NCBI RefSeq assembly: GCF_029893805.1
Contig: NZ_JARXYP010000002.1
Coordinates: forward strand, 1,736,001 to 1,800,000
Source: Streptomyces sp. SAI-135
GTDB lineage: Bacteria > Actinomycetota > Actinomycetes > Streptomycetales > Streptomycetaceae
Reading direction: 5' to 3'
DNA length: 64,000 nt
In this document: positions 24,818 to 33,767 of the stretch, one piece after another
Position numbering within the stretch: the first letter of the stretch is position 1
Layout of the letters: every line of letters starts with the position of its first letter
Position numbers and translations under genes: made by a program
Notes under the pieces: generated by a model
The model's input: the letters and a program-made list of their open reading frames with translations, nothing else
Told to the model about the DNA's origin: nothing
Database searches by the model: none

Positions 24818-25981
24818 TCATGCCACGCCCCCCGGCACGGAGCGCCGTACGAGGACCTCCGCGTCGTGCGCGGCGAGGAACGCCCGGACCGCGGTGTCCC
24901 ACCCGAAGCACTCCGCACGCGCGCGTGCGACCTCGCGGCGCTCGGTCTCGGGCCGTTCGAGCAGCATCTCCACGGCGTCCGCGAAGGCCTCTGCCCGGTC
25001 CGCGGCGACCGCTCCGGCCGACCCGATGACCTCCGGCAGGGCGGAGGAGGCGCTCACCACGACCGGTGTGCCGCACGCCATGGCCTCCAGCGCGGCGAGC
25101 CCGAAGGTCTCGGCGGGTCCGGGGGCCAGGCACACGTCGGCGGTGGCCTGGAGCGCGCCGAGCAGCCCGCGGTCGCCGACGTGACCGAGGAAGGTCACCG
25201 GCAGCCGCCGTTCCCGGGCCCGCTGCTCCAGGCGCGGCCGCAGCGGCCCGTCCCCGGCCACCACGAGCACCGCGCGCCGGCCTCGGCGCACCAGGGACTC
25301 CACGGCGTCCAGAGCCGTGCTGGGCCGCTTCTCGACGGACAGCCGGGTGCACGTCACGAGCAGGGTCTCGGTCTCGCGCGCGTACCGGGCCCGCAGTCCC
25401 GCGTCGCGCAGCGCCGGGCGCCGCTCGACCAGGTCGACGCCCAGCGGGGCCCGTACGACATTGCGCGCGCCGATCCGCACGAACTCCCGCTCGGCGAACT
25501 CGGTGGTGCACACCACGCGCGCGTAGGTGTGTGCCGTACGGACGTTGAGGGCGTCCGCGGCACGCCGGGCCGCGCCCTCCGGCAGGCCCCAGGTGCGCAG
25601 CACGCCGTCGGCGGTCTCGTGGGAGACCATCACGGCGGGGACGCGGGCACGCCGGGCCCATTTGCCGGTCCACCTGAGGGTCGTGCGGTCACAGACTTCC
25701 AGCCGGTCGGGGGCGAGCTCCTCCAGGAGCCGGGCCACCCGCCGCTTGTCGGCGAGGACGCGGTAGCCGCCGGTGCCGGGCAGCAGCGGGCCGGGCAGGG
25801 TGACGATCCGGCCCTGCTCGGTGTGGCGGTCGCTCGCCCGGTCGCCGGGCACGACGAGCACGCACTCGTGCCCGGCGGCCCGGTAGCCCTTGCCGAGCTC
25901 GCGCAGGGCGGTGCGCAGACCGCCCGAGGCGGGCGCGACGAAGTTGGCGAGACGGACGATCCGCAGCGACTGTGCGCTCAT
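24818..25981 (-). CDS. GT4-type glycosyltransferase
   Basis: A 387-residue GT-B glycosyltransferase. The N-terminal acceptor half includes NFVAPASGGLRTALREL. The C-terminal donor half has LVTCTRLSVEKRP and the GT4 EX7E-type motif ETFGLAALEAMACGTPVVV. It overlaps the upstream glycosyltransferase by ATGA (start 25981). It is cytosolic, using a nucleotide-sugar donor (GDP-mannose or UDP-sugar), probably on a lipid or polyprenyl acceptor. Much longer reading frames upstream are shadows. Specificity cannot be read from sequence. Confidence 0.92.
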   Translation of the reverse strand: MSAQSLRIVRLANFVAPASGGLRTALRELGKGYRAAGHECVLVVPGDRASDRHTEQGRIVTLPGPLLPGTGGYRVLADKRRVARLLEELAPDRLEVCDRTTLRWTGKWARRARVPAVMVSHETADGVLRTWGLPEGAARRAADALNVRTAHTYARVVCTTEFAEREFVRIGARNVVRAPLGVDLVERRPALRDAGLRARYARETETLLVTCTRLSVEKRPSTALDAVESLVRRGRRAVLVVAGDGPLRPRLEQRARERRLPVTFLGHVGDRGLLGALQATADVCLAPGPAETFGLAALEAMACGTPVVVSASSALPEVIGSAGAVAADRAEAFADAVEMLLERPETERREVARARAECFGWDTAVRAFLAAHDAEVLVRRSVPGGVA

Positions 25982-27111
25982 GCCGCCACCGCCGTCCTGC
26001 GGCCGCTGAGCACGGCGGCGTAGTGGCCGATCAGCTGGTCGCCGACGGCCGCCCAGGTGCGGCCCTCGACCATGGCCCGCGCGGCCGCGCCGAACGAGGC
26101 CCGCAGGGCGGGGTCGGCGGCCAGGGACCGCACGGCGTCCCGTACCGCGGCCGGGTCGCGGGCCGGGACGAGGAACCCGGTGCGCCCGTGGGCGACCAGG
26201 TCGAGCGGGCCGCCGGCGGCGGGCGCGACGACCGGCACTCCGCTCGCCATGGCCTCCTGCACGGTCTGGCAGAAGGTCTCGAAGGGGCCGGTGTGCGCGA
26301 AGACGTCGAAGGAGGCGAAGATCCGGGCCAGTTCGTCGCCCGTGCGGCGGCCCAGGAAGACCGCTCGGGGCAGTGCCTGTTCGAGGTGGGGCAGGCTCGG
26401 CCCGTCGCCGACCACCACGACCTTGACGCCCTCCAGGCGGCACGCGTCGGCCAGCAGCTCGATGTGCTTCTCGGGGGCGAGACGGCCGACGTAGCCGACG
26501 ATCGTCTCCCCGTTCGGCGCGAGCCGCCGGCGCAGCGCCTCGTCGCGCAGGTCGGGGCGGAAGCGGACGGTGTCCACGCCCCGCGGCCACAGCTTGACCC
26601 GGGGCACGCCGTGCGCCTCCAGGTCGCGCAGGGAGGCACTGGACGGGGCGAGGGTGAGGTCGGCGGCGGCGTGGACGGAACGGATACGGCGCCAGGCGGC
26701 GGCTTCTCCCGCGTGCACGTAGGTGCGGGCGTATCCGGCGAGGTCGGTCTGGTAGACGGCCACGGCGGGGAGGCCGAGCCGGGCGGCGGCGGCCATGCCG
26801 CGGACGCCGAGGACGAAGGGGCTGGCCAGGTGGACGACGTCGGCGCGGTGCTCGGCGATCGCCGCGGCCACGCGCCTGCTGGGGAGGGCGACGCGGACCT
26901 GGGGGTAGCCCGGGAGGGGGAGGGAGGGGACACGGACGACGGGGCACGGCGCGAGGGTGTCCGCGCCGGACGCGGGGCCGGCCGCGGTGGCCGGCGCGAC
27001 GACGAGCGGAAGGTGACCGCGATCTACGAGGTGCCGGGCGGTCTGGAGCGCGCAGTGGGCCACGCCGTTCACATCGGGGGGAAAGGATTCGGTCACTATG
27101 ACGACACGCAT
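25978..27111 (-). CDS. MgtA/PimB-like mannosyltransferase
   Basis: A 377-residue GT4-family enzyme beginning MRVVIVTESFPPDVNGVAH, with the NGV motif typical of the MgtA/GDP-mannose-dependent group. The donor domain has VGYVGRLAPEKHIELL and ETFCQTVQEAMASGVPVVAP. In actinobacteria such enzymes mannosylate lipid acceptors (glucuronosyl-diacylglycerol or PIM precursors) at the inner membrane face. It is the first gene of the GT-GT-SGNH operon. The mannose assignment is family-based. Confidence 0.88.
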   Translation of the reverse strand: MRVVIVTESFPPDVNGVAHCALQTARHLVDRGHLPLVVAPATAAGPASGADTLAPCPVVRVPSLPLPGYPQVRVALPSRRVAAAIAEHRADVVHLASPFVLGVRGMAAAARLGLPAVAVYQTDLAGYARTYVHAGEAAAWRRIRSVHAAADLTLAPSSASLRDLEAHGVPRVKLWPRGVDTVRFRPDLRDEALRRRLAPNGETIVGYVGRLAPEKHIELLADACRLEGVKVVVVGDGPSLPHLEQALPRAVFLGRRTGDELARIFASFDVFAHTGPFETFCQTVQEAMASGVPVVAPAAGGPLDLVAHGRTGFLVPARDPAAVRDAVRSLAADPALRASFGAAARAMVEGRTWAAVGDQLIGHYAAVLSGRRTAVAA

Positions 27112-27230
27112 AGGGGTGTTCTCGCCGCACCGGACGTGGCCACGTCAACGTGGATCTTTGCGAACGATGAACGTCCCATGAGCGTTGCGCTGCGCACCCG
27201 AGCAGGTCAGGCGGCGTCCATGCGCGCCTG

Positions 27231-27280
27231 ACCCGCGGGTCGTCCCGAGTTCACCCGCGGGTGCGACGGGGCCCGCGGGT
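27231..27280. repeat. Threefold palindrome ACCCGCGGGT
   Basis: ACCCGCGGGT at 27231-27240 and 27253-27262, and GCCCGCGGGT at 27271-27280. They lie in the space between the HEAT gene end and the mannosyltransferase start (both minus strand). This could be an operator array or a processed 3' end. Confidence 0.6.
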
Positions 27281-27298
27281 GGGCATCCGGAGGTGGTC

Positions 27299-28717
27299 TC
27301 ACATGGCCGCGGTGTCCGGTCCGATACGGCTGCGGACGGCTGTCTGGACCTCGGCCTCCTCGGCCGGGTCGGCGGCCAGCCGGCGCAGTCGCTCCACTAC
27401 GCGGGCGTCACCGGTCTCGGCGTGCCGGGCGGCGATCTCGCGGGTGGTCTCCTCGCAGTCCCAGAGGCACTCGACGGCGAAGCCGGTGGCGAAGGAGGGG
27501 TCGGTGGCGGCGAGGGCGCGGGCGGCGCGGCCGCGGAGGTGGGAGGAGGCGGTCTCCCGGTAGATGTGGCGCAGGACGGGGGCGGCGCAGGCGATGCCGA
27601 GCCGTCCGGTGCCGTCGACGAGGGTCCACAGGGTGGGTGCGTCGGGTCCCTCGCCCCGTACGGCCTCCCGGAGGGCTGCGAGCACGAGGTCCCGGTCCTG
27701 GGCTCCGCCCAGGCAGGCCAGCATGCGTCCGGCGGCGGCGCCCAGCGGATCGGGCCGTCGGGCCCAGCCGCGTGCGCGGTCGACGGCGGCGATACTGCGC
27801 ATGCGTTCGAACGAGTCGAGGGCGGCCTCGACGACGGCCGGTGAGCCGGTGGCGACGGCCAGCTCGATCAGGTCGAAGGCGTCGGGATCATTGCTGTCGG
27901 CGAGGTAGCGCAGCGCGGTGGACCGGGCCCCTTCGGTGCCGTCCTTGGCCGCCGCGAGGATGTCGGAGCGGTCCTCTGGGCCGGCCACGGCGGCCAGACA
28001 GCGGGCGGCGGGAACATACAGCACGGCCCCCCGCTCGACGCCCTGCTGGGCCCAGTCGAAGACGGCCTGCACGCTCCACCCGGGGCGGGGTCCGGCGGGT
28101 CGCATCTGGCGTTGCCAGCGGTCGAAACAGCCGGCTTCCTGAGCGGCACGCACACGCGTGGAGACGGATTCGCGCGGATCGTCGGCCCACAGCCGCCAGG
28201 GCCTCGGTTCGAAGGCGTCACGCACGGCAGCGGCCAGTTCGGCCTCGCCCTCGGAATCGGTCCCGAAGCGTGCGAGCACGGGCGCGGCGAGGGCGCGCAG
28301 GCCGGCGTCGTCGTCCCGCAGTGCCAGTTCGTCCAGCGCCCAGGCCCAGTTGGAGCCCGAGGCGGCGTACCTGCGCAGCAGTTCGAGCGCGTCGCGCCTG
28401 CCGTAGGAGGCGAGGTGGCCGAGGACGGCGAGGGCCAGGCCCGTGCGTGACTCCTCGGTGTCGAAGACGTCGTCCACCTCGAAGAGGTGCGCCTCGATCT
28501 CGTCCAGCTCGCCACCCAGGTCGAGGAAGAGACGGGCGTAGTACAGCGAGCGGTTCTCCACCTGCCAGTCGTGGCGGGGATCGCGCAGCACGCAGTGGTT
28601 CAGGGCCGCGAGCGCCTCGGCGCGCGGGGCGGTGAGCGCGTGCAGCGTGCCGTCGCCGCGGCCCCGCTGGAGCAGGCCGAGCAGCGTACCGCTGGGCGCT
28701 ATGACCGGATCGAACAT
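27299..28717 (-). CDS. HEAT-repeat-like protein
   Basis: A 472-residue cytosolic protein made almost entirely of alpha-helical hairpins of about 30-45 residues (for example ALNHCVLRDPRHDWQVENRS, LALAVLGHLASYGRRDALEL, AALDSFERMRSIAAVDRARG). It resembles HEAT/ARM scaffold proteins and has no catalytic motif. The ATG at 28717 has a GAGG 8-10 nt upstream; GTG 28732 is an alternative. No function is assigned; such proteins usually bind other proteins. Confidence 0.85.
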   Translation of the reverse strand: MFDPVIAPSGTLLGLLQRGRGDGTLHALTAPRAEALAALNHCVLRDPRHDWQVENRSLYYARLFLDLGGELDEIEAHLFEVDDVFDTEESRTGLALAVLGHLASYGRRDALELLRRYAASGSNWAWALDELALRDDDAGLRALAAPVLARFGTDSEGEAELAAAVRDAFEPRPWRLWADDPRESVSTRVRAAQEAGCFDRWQRQMRPAGPRPGWSVQAVFDWAQQGVERGAVLYVPAARCLAAVAGPEDRSDILAAAKDGTEGARSTALRYLADSNDPDAFDLIELAVATGSPAVVEAALDSFERMRSIAAVDRARGWARRPDPLGAAAGRMLACLGGAQDRDLVLAALREAVRGEGPDAPTLWTLVDGTGRLGIACAAPVLRHIYRETASSHLRGRAARALAATDPSFATGFAVECLWDCEETTREIAARHAETGDARVVERLRRLAADPAEEAEVQTAVRSRIGPDTAAM

Positions 28718-29018
28718 GGGAAACAGCCTCACATCAAGCGTCGACGCAACCGGGGACGTGCATTACCTGGCCGCGTGACAACACGTCGGGGCGCCCGCCG
28801 TTTCCTGCTTGCTGCAAGCCATCTTCCTCTGCCTCTCGTCGGTGGCCCATGCGGACCCGCATCACGGTCCGCGCGGTGCGGCATCACCTGCCCAACCATC
28901 ACGTCCGTGAACCACGACGTCATGATGACTCGGCACTTCCATCTGCCGCGACCGAAATTTCGGCGGCCCTGTACCGCCTCCCCCGTTGTCTGTGTTTTCG
29001 CTGGTCAGAACATATGTG
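28718..29018. other. Intergenic region
   Basis: 301 bp between the ankyrin gene end and the HEAT gene start. Nothing recognisable apart from the likely HEAT-gene promoter; no hairpin or repeat stands out. Confidence 0.4.
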
Positions 29019-29411
29019 TCAGTGCGCTGCGAACAACTCGAGCAGTTCCGTCCTGCCGAACATGCGGGCGGTGTCGAGAGCCGAGGGGGTGCCCTCGGCC
29101 GGATCGGCGCCGCTTGCCAGCAGGGCCTCGATGACGTCCGTGGAGCCCTTGAAGACGGCCCCGGCCAGGGGCGTCTGCCCCCGGTCGTTGACCCCGCCGG
29201 CCGCCGCCCCGCGGGCCACGAGCGCGCGCACCGCGTCCGCGTGACCGTGATAGGCGGCGAGCATCACGAGCGAGTCCCCGCGGTCGTTGGTGAGGCCCGC
29301 CGGAACACCCGCGTCGACGTACGCCACGAGCGCCTCGGTCTGCCCCTGCCGGGCCAGATCGAAGATCTTGGTCGCCAGCTCCACGACCTCCGGGTCGGGG
29401 GCTTCACTCAT
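29019..29411 (-). CDS. Ankyrin-repeat protein
   Basis: A 130-residue protein with about three ankyrin repeats (DRGDSLVMLAAYHGHADAVR, DRGQTPLAGAVFKGSTDVIE, GTPSALDTARMFGRTELLEL). It is the whole gene, cytosolic, and a protein-binding module without an enzymatic part. It is divergent from smeA. Partner unknown. Confidence 0.92.
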   Translation of the reverse strand: MSEAPDPEVVELATKIFDLARQGQTEALVAYVDAGVPAGLTNDRGDSLVMLAAYHGHADAVRALVARGAAAGGVNDRGQTPLAGAVFKGSTDVIEALLASGADPAEGTPSALDTARMFGRTELLELFAAH

Positions 29412-29629
29412 CGGCCGGACCGCCTCTCATACAACCGTTCAGGTGAATCGCAAGGGTACTGGCTCGCGGTGCAGATGACCCGAAGTGCCGGACGTAAGGA
29501 TCACCAGGGCTCCGCCAACCAAGTGAAAACGCGAAAAATTCATTCATTTGCACCTTTTGTCGTATGGATACATGCTGTGATGCTGGAAGTACTCATGGTG
29601 ACTGTCCCCACGAACCAGGAGCACCGAAA

Positions 29630-29824
29630 ATGATCCTCTCCATCTCGGGTGTCGTACTGCTCGGCATCGTCGTCTTCATCTTCTTCCGCAAGGACGGGCT
29701 CAAGGCCTCACATGCCCTGATCTCGGCGCTGTTCGGCTTCTACCTGGCCAGCACGGCCATCGCCCCGAGCATCAAGGCCGGCGGCGAGAGCCTGGCGAGC
29801 CTCCTCGGCGGCATCAAGTTCTGA
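29630..29824 (+). CDS. smeA: Small membrane protein SmeA
   Basis: A 64-residue protein with one hydrophobic N-terminal helix (SGVVLLGIVVFIFFRKDG) and a second moderately hydrophobic helix. It sits 40 bp upstream of an FtsK/SpoIIIE-like gene. The size and partner match SmeA of S. coelicolor, which localises to sporulation septa, recruits SffA and affects spore chromosome segregation and maturation. The ATG at 29630 has AGGAGC upstream; an earlier in-frame ATG gives an implausible Cys-rich start. The 100 bp before it are unusually AT-rich for this genome and should hold the developmental promoter. Confidence 0.88.
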   Translation: MILSISGVVLLGIVVFIFFRKDGLKASHALISALFGFYLASTAIAPSIKAGGESLASLLGGIKF

Positions 29825-29864
29825 CGCCGCCCCTCCCGTCCGTACGCACCTCCAGGAGACAGCA

Positions 29865-31481
29865 GTGGCCCGCCGCCCCCTCCCCCGCATCCTGAGCACA
29901 GGCAGCGCCCAGATCGCCCGGAGCCGGGAGCTGGCCCGGACGGCGGCCGACAGTGCCACCGACGTCCTCCACCCGCTGATCACGATCACCCGTGGTCTGC
30001 GCCGGCTGGCCTCGGCCGGGCGGCGCAGGTGGGCCGAGACCCCCAAGGACAAGCGCGGACCGCTGCTTTTCCTGGTGGCCTCGGTGGTCCTGGTCGTGGC
30101 ACTCGTGCCGTACGGCCCGCTGCTCGCCGTCATCAGCCTGATGGCGGCGGCAGCCTGGCAGGGCCGGGACCGCAAGCCGCCGGAGCCGGACGGACCCGAC
30201 GAGTCGCAGACCCAGCGCCTCCAGTCGCTGTACGAAGCGCTCGTCCCGTACTTCTCGGCGGCCGAGGACCCGGCCCCGCTCTACACCCACGGCGGCGAGT
30301 GGGAGAAGGCCTTCCCGGCGTACGACTTCGACGCCACCGGCCGCATCACCCACCTGCTGGTCCGCTACCCCGCGTACTTCACCGACGGCGAGGCCGAGTC
30401 CCGGGCCCGCATCGAGCAGTTGCTGCACGCCAAGTCGGGCCGCGGCCGCGAGTACCACTTCAGCTGGGACGAGGAGGGCAACGAACTCACCGTCACCGTC
30501 CTCGCCCCGCTGCCCACCGACATCGCCGCCCAGCGTTTCGTCACCGCCCCGGGCGAGACCGTCCTCGGCTTCACGGACCCCACCCGGGTCCAGCGCACCC
30601 TGCCGCTCGGCTACGGCGACGCACAGCGCGACGTCCCGCCGGTCGTCTGGCGCACCGGCATCCGCTCCACCGAGCCGCACCTGCTGGTCATGGGCCAGCC
30701 GGGCAGCGGCACCTCGACCCTGCTGCGGTCGATCGCGCTCCAGGCCCTTCAGTACGGCGATGTGGTCATCGTCGAGGGCGGCGGCACCGGCGAGTACGCG
30801 TGCCTGACCGGGCGGGACGGCGTCCTCGCGGTCGAGTGCGGGCTGGCCGGGACCCTGGCGAGCCTGGAGTGGGCGGCGACCGAGACGGAGCGCCGGCTGA
30901 TCGCGGCCAACCGCGCCCGGCAGGCGGGTCATCCGCCGCCCGAGGACACCAAGCGTCCGCTGTGGATCCTCCTCGACCGTCCGAGCGCCTTCACCCACCT
31001 GGCGGCCGCGGACGGCCGCAAGGATCCGCAGTCCCTGCTCCAGGTCCCCCTGCGGCACGGACGCGCGGCGAACGTCACGGTGGTGGTGGCCGACCAGTTC
31101 GACAGCGCGGAGGCGCTCAGCGATCCGGTACGTCAGCACACGCGCGCGCGTGTCGTGCTGGGACCCGCGACGGCGGAGCAGTTGGAGACCTTCCTGGGAG
31201 CGCCTCCGCACACCACCCCGGTGACCGAGGTCCCGCCGGGCCGCGGGTACGCCCGTCTCGGGGCGGGCCCGGTGCATCGCCTCCAGGTGCCGGCGACCCC
31301 GGACCCGTACGACGACGCGACGAGCGAGGCGGACCGGCAGGCGGTCCTGGCGCTGCTGCCGGAGCGCACGACCCCGGCCGACGGGGAGACGGTCCCCTCG
31401 GAGGCCGACGAGAAGACGGTCCTGTCCAAGGCCGACACCGAGACGGTTCCCTCGGAAGCGGTGGTCGCGGAAGCGCCGTAG
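29865..31481 (+). CDS. sffA: FtsK/SpoIIIE-family septal protein SffA
   Basis: A 538-residue protein. Two adjacent membrane helices (about 65-100: PLLFLVASVVLVVALVPYGP and on) precede a C-terminal P-loop ATPase of the FtsK/TraB class with MGQPGSGTSTLLRS as Walker A. In the Walker B region WILLDRPSAF the usual Glu is absent, so motor activity is uncertain. Family knowledge places SffA at sporulation septa in partnership with SmeA. GTG 29865 is supported by AGGAGAC. The C-terminal tail has repeated acidic ETVPSEAD-like units. Confidence 0.88.
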   Translation: MARRPLPRILSTGSAQIARSRELARTAADSATDVLHPLITITRGLRRLASAGRRRWAETPKDKRGPLLFLVASVVLVVALVPYGPLLAVISLMAAAAWQGRDRKPPEPDGPDESQTQRLQSLYEALVPYFSAAEDPAPLYTHGGEWEKAFPAYDFDATGRITHLLVRYPAYFTDGEAESRARIEQLLHAKSGRGREYHFSWDEEGNELTVTVLAPLPTDIAAQRFVTAPGETVLGFTDPTRVQRTLPLGYGDAQRDVPPVVWRTGIRSTEPHLLVMGQPGSGTSTLLRSIALQALQYGDVVIVEGGGTGEYACLTGRDGVLAVECGLAGTLASLEWAATETERRLIAANRARQAGHPPPEDTKRPLWILLDRPSAFTHLAAADGRKDPQSLLQVPLRHGRAANVTVVVADQFDSAEALSDPVRQHTRARVVLGPATAEQLETFLGAPPHTTPVTEVPPGRGYARLGAGPVHRLQVPATPDPYDDATSEADRQAVLALLPERTTPADGETVPSEADEKTVLSKADTETVPSEAVVAEAP

Positions 31482-31513
31482 CCGCCCGATCGCAGGCAGC
31501 CGCCGCACACCGG

Positions 31514-33013
31514 TCAGGCCACGAACGTGCGCGGCGTCTCCCCGCCCCCGGACCCTCCGCTCTCCACGACGCGCGCCGCCGCGGCCAGCCGGGCCGCGGC
31601 CTCCTCCGCCACCGCACCCGCCACGGTGAACGGCAGACGCACATAGCCCTCGAAAGCACCGTCGACCCCGAAGCGCGGCCCCGACGGGACCCGCACCCCC
31701 ACCCGCTCACCGACTTCCGCCAGCCGCGACCCGGACAGTCCCCCGGCCCGCACCCAGAGCGTCAGACCGCCCTGCGGCACCTCGAACTCCCATGAGGGCA
31801 GCTCCTTGCGCATCGCGGTCACCAGGGCGTCCCGGTTCTCCCGCGCCTGGCTCCGCCGCAGCTCGACCGCCTGCTCCCAGCCGCCGGTGCTGAACAGCCA
31901 GTTCACGGCCAGCTGCTCCAGGACGGGCGTCCCGAGGTCGGCGTAGGCGCGTGCGGCGACCAGGCTGCGGATCACGTCCGGCGCCCCCCGGACCCAGCCG
32001 ATCCGCATGCCCGCCCAGAACGCCTTGCTGGCGGAGCCGACGGTGACCACCGTGGACCCGGCCGGGTCGAAGGCGCACACCGGCCGCGGCATCGAGACGT
32101 CGTCGTCCAGCCACAGTTCGGACATCGTCTCGTCCGCCACCAGCACGGTCCCCGCGGACCGCGCCGCCTCCACCAGCTGCCGCCGCTGGTCCTCGTCGGC
32201 CAGCGCACCGGTCGGGTTGTGGAAGTCGGCGACGACATAGGCGATGCGCGGCGCCGCGTCCCGCAGCACCTGACGCCAGCGGTCGATGTCCCAGCCGGTC
32301 AGCCCCTGCGCCATCGCGACGGGCACAAGGCGGGCGCCCGCCTCCCGCATCAGCTGGAGGATGTTCGCGTAGGACGGGGACTCCACCGCGATGCGCTCGC
32401 CCCGGCCGCCGAACAGATGGCAGATCGCGTCGATCGCGCCCATCGCACCGGTCGTGACCATGATCTGCTCGGGCATGGTCGGGATCCCGCGCGCGGTGTA
32501 CCGCTCGGCGATCATCGCCCGCAGGGCCGGAAGACCCGCGGGATAGTCGCCGTGCGTGTGCGCGTACGGCGGCAGCTCCTCCAGGGCGCCCTGCACCGCA
32601 CGCGTCAGCCACGGTTCGGGCGCGGGCAGGGCCGCGCAGCCCAGGTCGATCATGGAACCGAGAGCCTCGGGCGGGAGCGGTTCGAGACCGCGCGCGGGGA
32701 GCGGGTTCCCCGCGGGCACGGCCGTCCAGCTGCCCGCGCCGCGGCGGGACTCCAGGAATCCCTCGGCCCGCAGCGCCTCGTAGGCCGCCGCCACGGTCGT
32801 ACGGCTCACGGACAGGGACAGGGCCAGCTCACGCTCCGCGGGCAGGCGGGCGGCCACCGGGACGCGGCCCTCCAGGACCAGCAGGCGGATGCCGTCGGCG
32901 AGCGCGCGGTAGGCCGGCGGGCGGCGCGTGCCGGGGCCGGCCGGGCGGTCCTGCTGGGAGTTGAGCAGCCGGGCGAGCTGCGCCGCGCCCACCGCAGAGG
33001 TCCACTGCGCCAC
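31514..33013 (-). CDS. MocR-type regulator (GntR HTH fused to aminotransferase fold)
   Basis: A 499-residue protein. An N-terminal GntR winged helix (about 35-105: SVSRTTVAAAYEALRAEGFL) is joined to a class I aminotransferase-like domain. The PLP lysine region GSASKAFWAGMRIGWVRGAP and the DFHNPTGAL segment are present. MocR proteins use PLP or amino-acid ligands to control a divergent gene. Here the divergent gene is YczE-like, matching the YczR-YczE arrangement. GTG start 33013; the 64-bp divergent space contains a direct repeat. Confidence 0.92.
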   Translation of the reverse strand: MAQWTSAVGAAQLARLLNSQQDRPAGPGTRRPPAYRALADGIRLLVLEGRVPVAARLPAERELALSLSVSRTTVAAAYEALRAEGFLESRRGAGSWTAVPAGNPLPARGLEPLPPEALGSMIDLGCAALPAPEPWLTRAVQGALEELPPYAHTHGDYPAGLPALRAMIAERYTARGIPTMPEQIMVTTGAMGAIDAICHLFGGRGERIAVESPSYANILQLMREAGARLVPVAMAQGLTGWDIDRWRQVLRDAAPRIAYVVADFHNPTGALADEDQRRQLVEAARSAGTVLVADETMSELWLDDDVSMPRPVCAFDPAGSTVVTVGSASKAFWAGMRIGWVRGAPDVIRSLVAARAYADLGTPVLEQLAVNWLFSTGGWEQAVELRRSQARENRDALVTAMRKELPSWEFEVPQGGLTLWVRAGGLSGSRLAEVGERVGVRVPSGPRFGVDGAFEGYVRLPFTVAGAVAEEAAARLAAAARVVESGGSGGGETPRTFVA

Positions 33014-33037
33014 TGAAATCAGTCCACCTTCCCCGGA

Positions 33038-33053
33038 TTGGCCATGGTTGGCC
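33038..33053. promoter_or_regulatory. Candidate MocR operator
   Basis: Direct repeat TTGGCC-ATGG-TTGGCC in the 64-bp space between the MocR gene and the YczE-like gene. MocR regulators commonly bind direct repeats near the divergent promoter. Confidence 0.5.
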
Positions 33054-33077
33054 GGTCATTCCAAGCCACAGGGTGTC

Positions 33078-33767
33078 ATGTGTCAGGCCACTACCACCAC
33101 TGGGAGATCCGCCTTGTTCACGCAGAGCCGTCTGGGACGACGGTTGATCCAGCTGTACGCCGGACTCGCTCTGTACGGGATCAGCTCCGCGCTGCTCGTC
33201 GAGGCGGGCCTGGGCCTGGAGCCCTGGGGCGTACTGCACCAGGGGCTCGCCGAGCTGACGGGTCTGTCGATCGGTGTGGTGTCGATCGCCGTGGGCGCGG
33301 CGGTACTGCTCCTGTGGATCCCGATGCGCCAGCGGCCGGGACTGGGCACGGTCTCCAACGTCTTCGTGATCGGCGTCGCCATGGACGCCACCCTCGCCGC
33401 GGTCCCCGACGTGCACGGGCTCGCCGCACGGATGGCGCTGCTGCCGGCCGCGATCGTGCTGAACGGTGCGGCCACCGGCCTCTACATCGCGGCCGGATTC
33501 GGTCCGGGCCCGCGGGACGGTCTGATGACCGGGCTGCACCGGCGCACGGGACGCTCGATCCGGCTGATGCGGACCACTGTCGAGGTGGCCGTCGTGGTCA
33601 CCGGATTCGCGCTCGGCGGCACCGTGGGCGCGGGCACCCTCCTCTACGCGCTGTCCATCGGCCCGCTCGCCCAGGTCTTCCTGCGCGTGTTCGCCGTTCC
33701 CCGGGCATCCGACGGCAGCACGGTCGTTGCCGGCGGGCAACCCCGGGGAGCGATACTGCGACCGTGA
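33078..33767 (+). CDS. YczE-like membrane protein
   Basis: About 229 residues with five to six membrane helices. It carries the YczE-family hallmarks GISSALLVEAGLGLEPWGVLH near the N-terminus and AGFGPGPRDGLMTGLH in the middle. YczE/YitT-like proteins are integral membrane proteins of unclear transport role. It is divergent from the MocR regulator, which probably controls it. ATG 33078 is chosen; a TTG near 33113 would remove only a polar N-terminus. Its stop overlaps the GDPD gene (GTGA). Confidence 0.88.
   Translation: MCQATTTTGRSALFTQSRLGRRLIQLYAGLALYGISSALLVEAGLGLEPWGVLHQGLAELTGLSIGVVSIAVGAAVLLLWIPMRQRPGLGTVSNVFVIGVAMDATLAAVPDVHGLAARMALLPAAIVLNGAATGLYIAAGFGPGPRDGLMTGLHRRTGRSIRLMRTTVEVAVVVTGFALGGTVGAGTLLYALSIGPLAQVFLRVFAVPRASDGSTVVAGGQPRGAILRP

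Noticed and set aside
24818..27148. A 776-residue protein spanning both glycosyltransferases
   Set aside because: The first half is the wrong frame of the upstream glycosyltransferase; the real gene starts at 25981.
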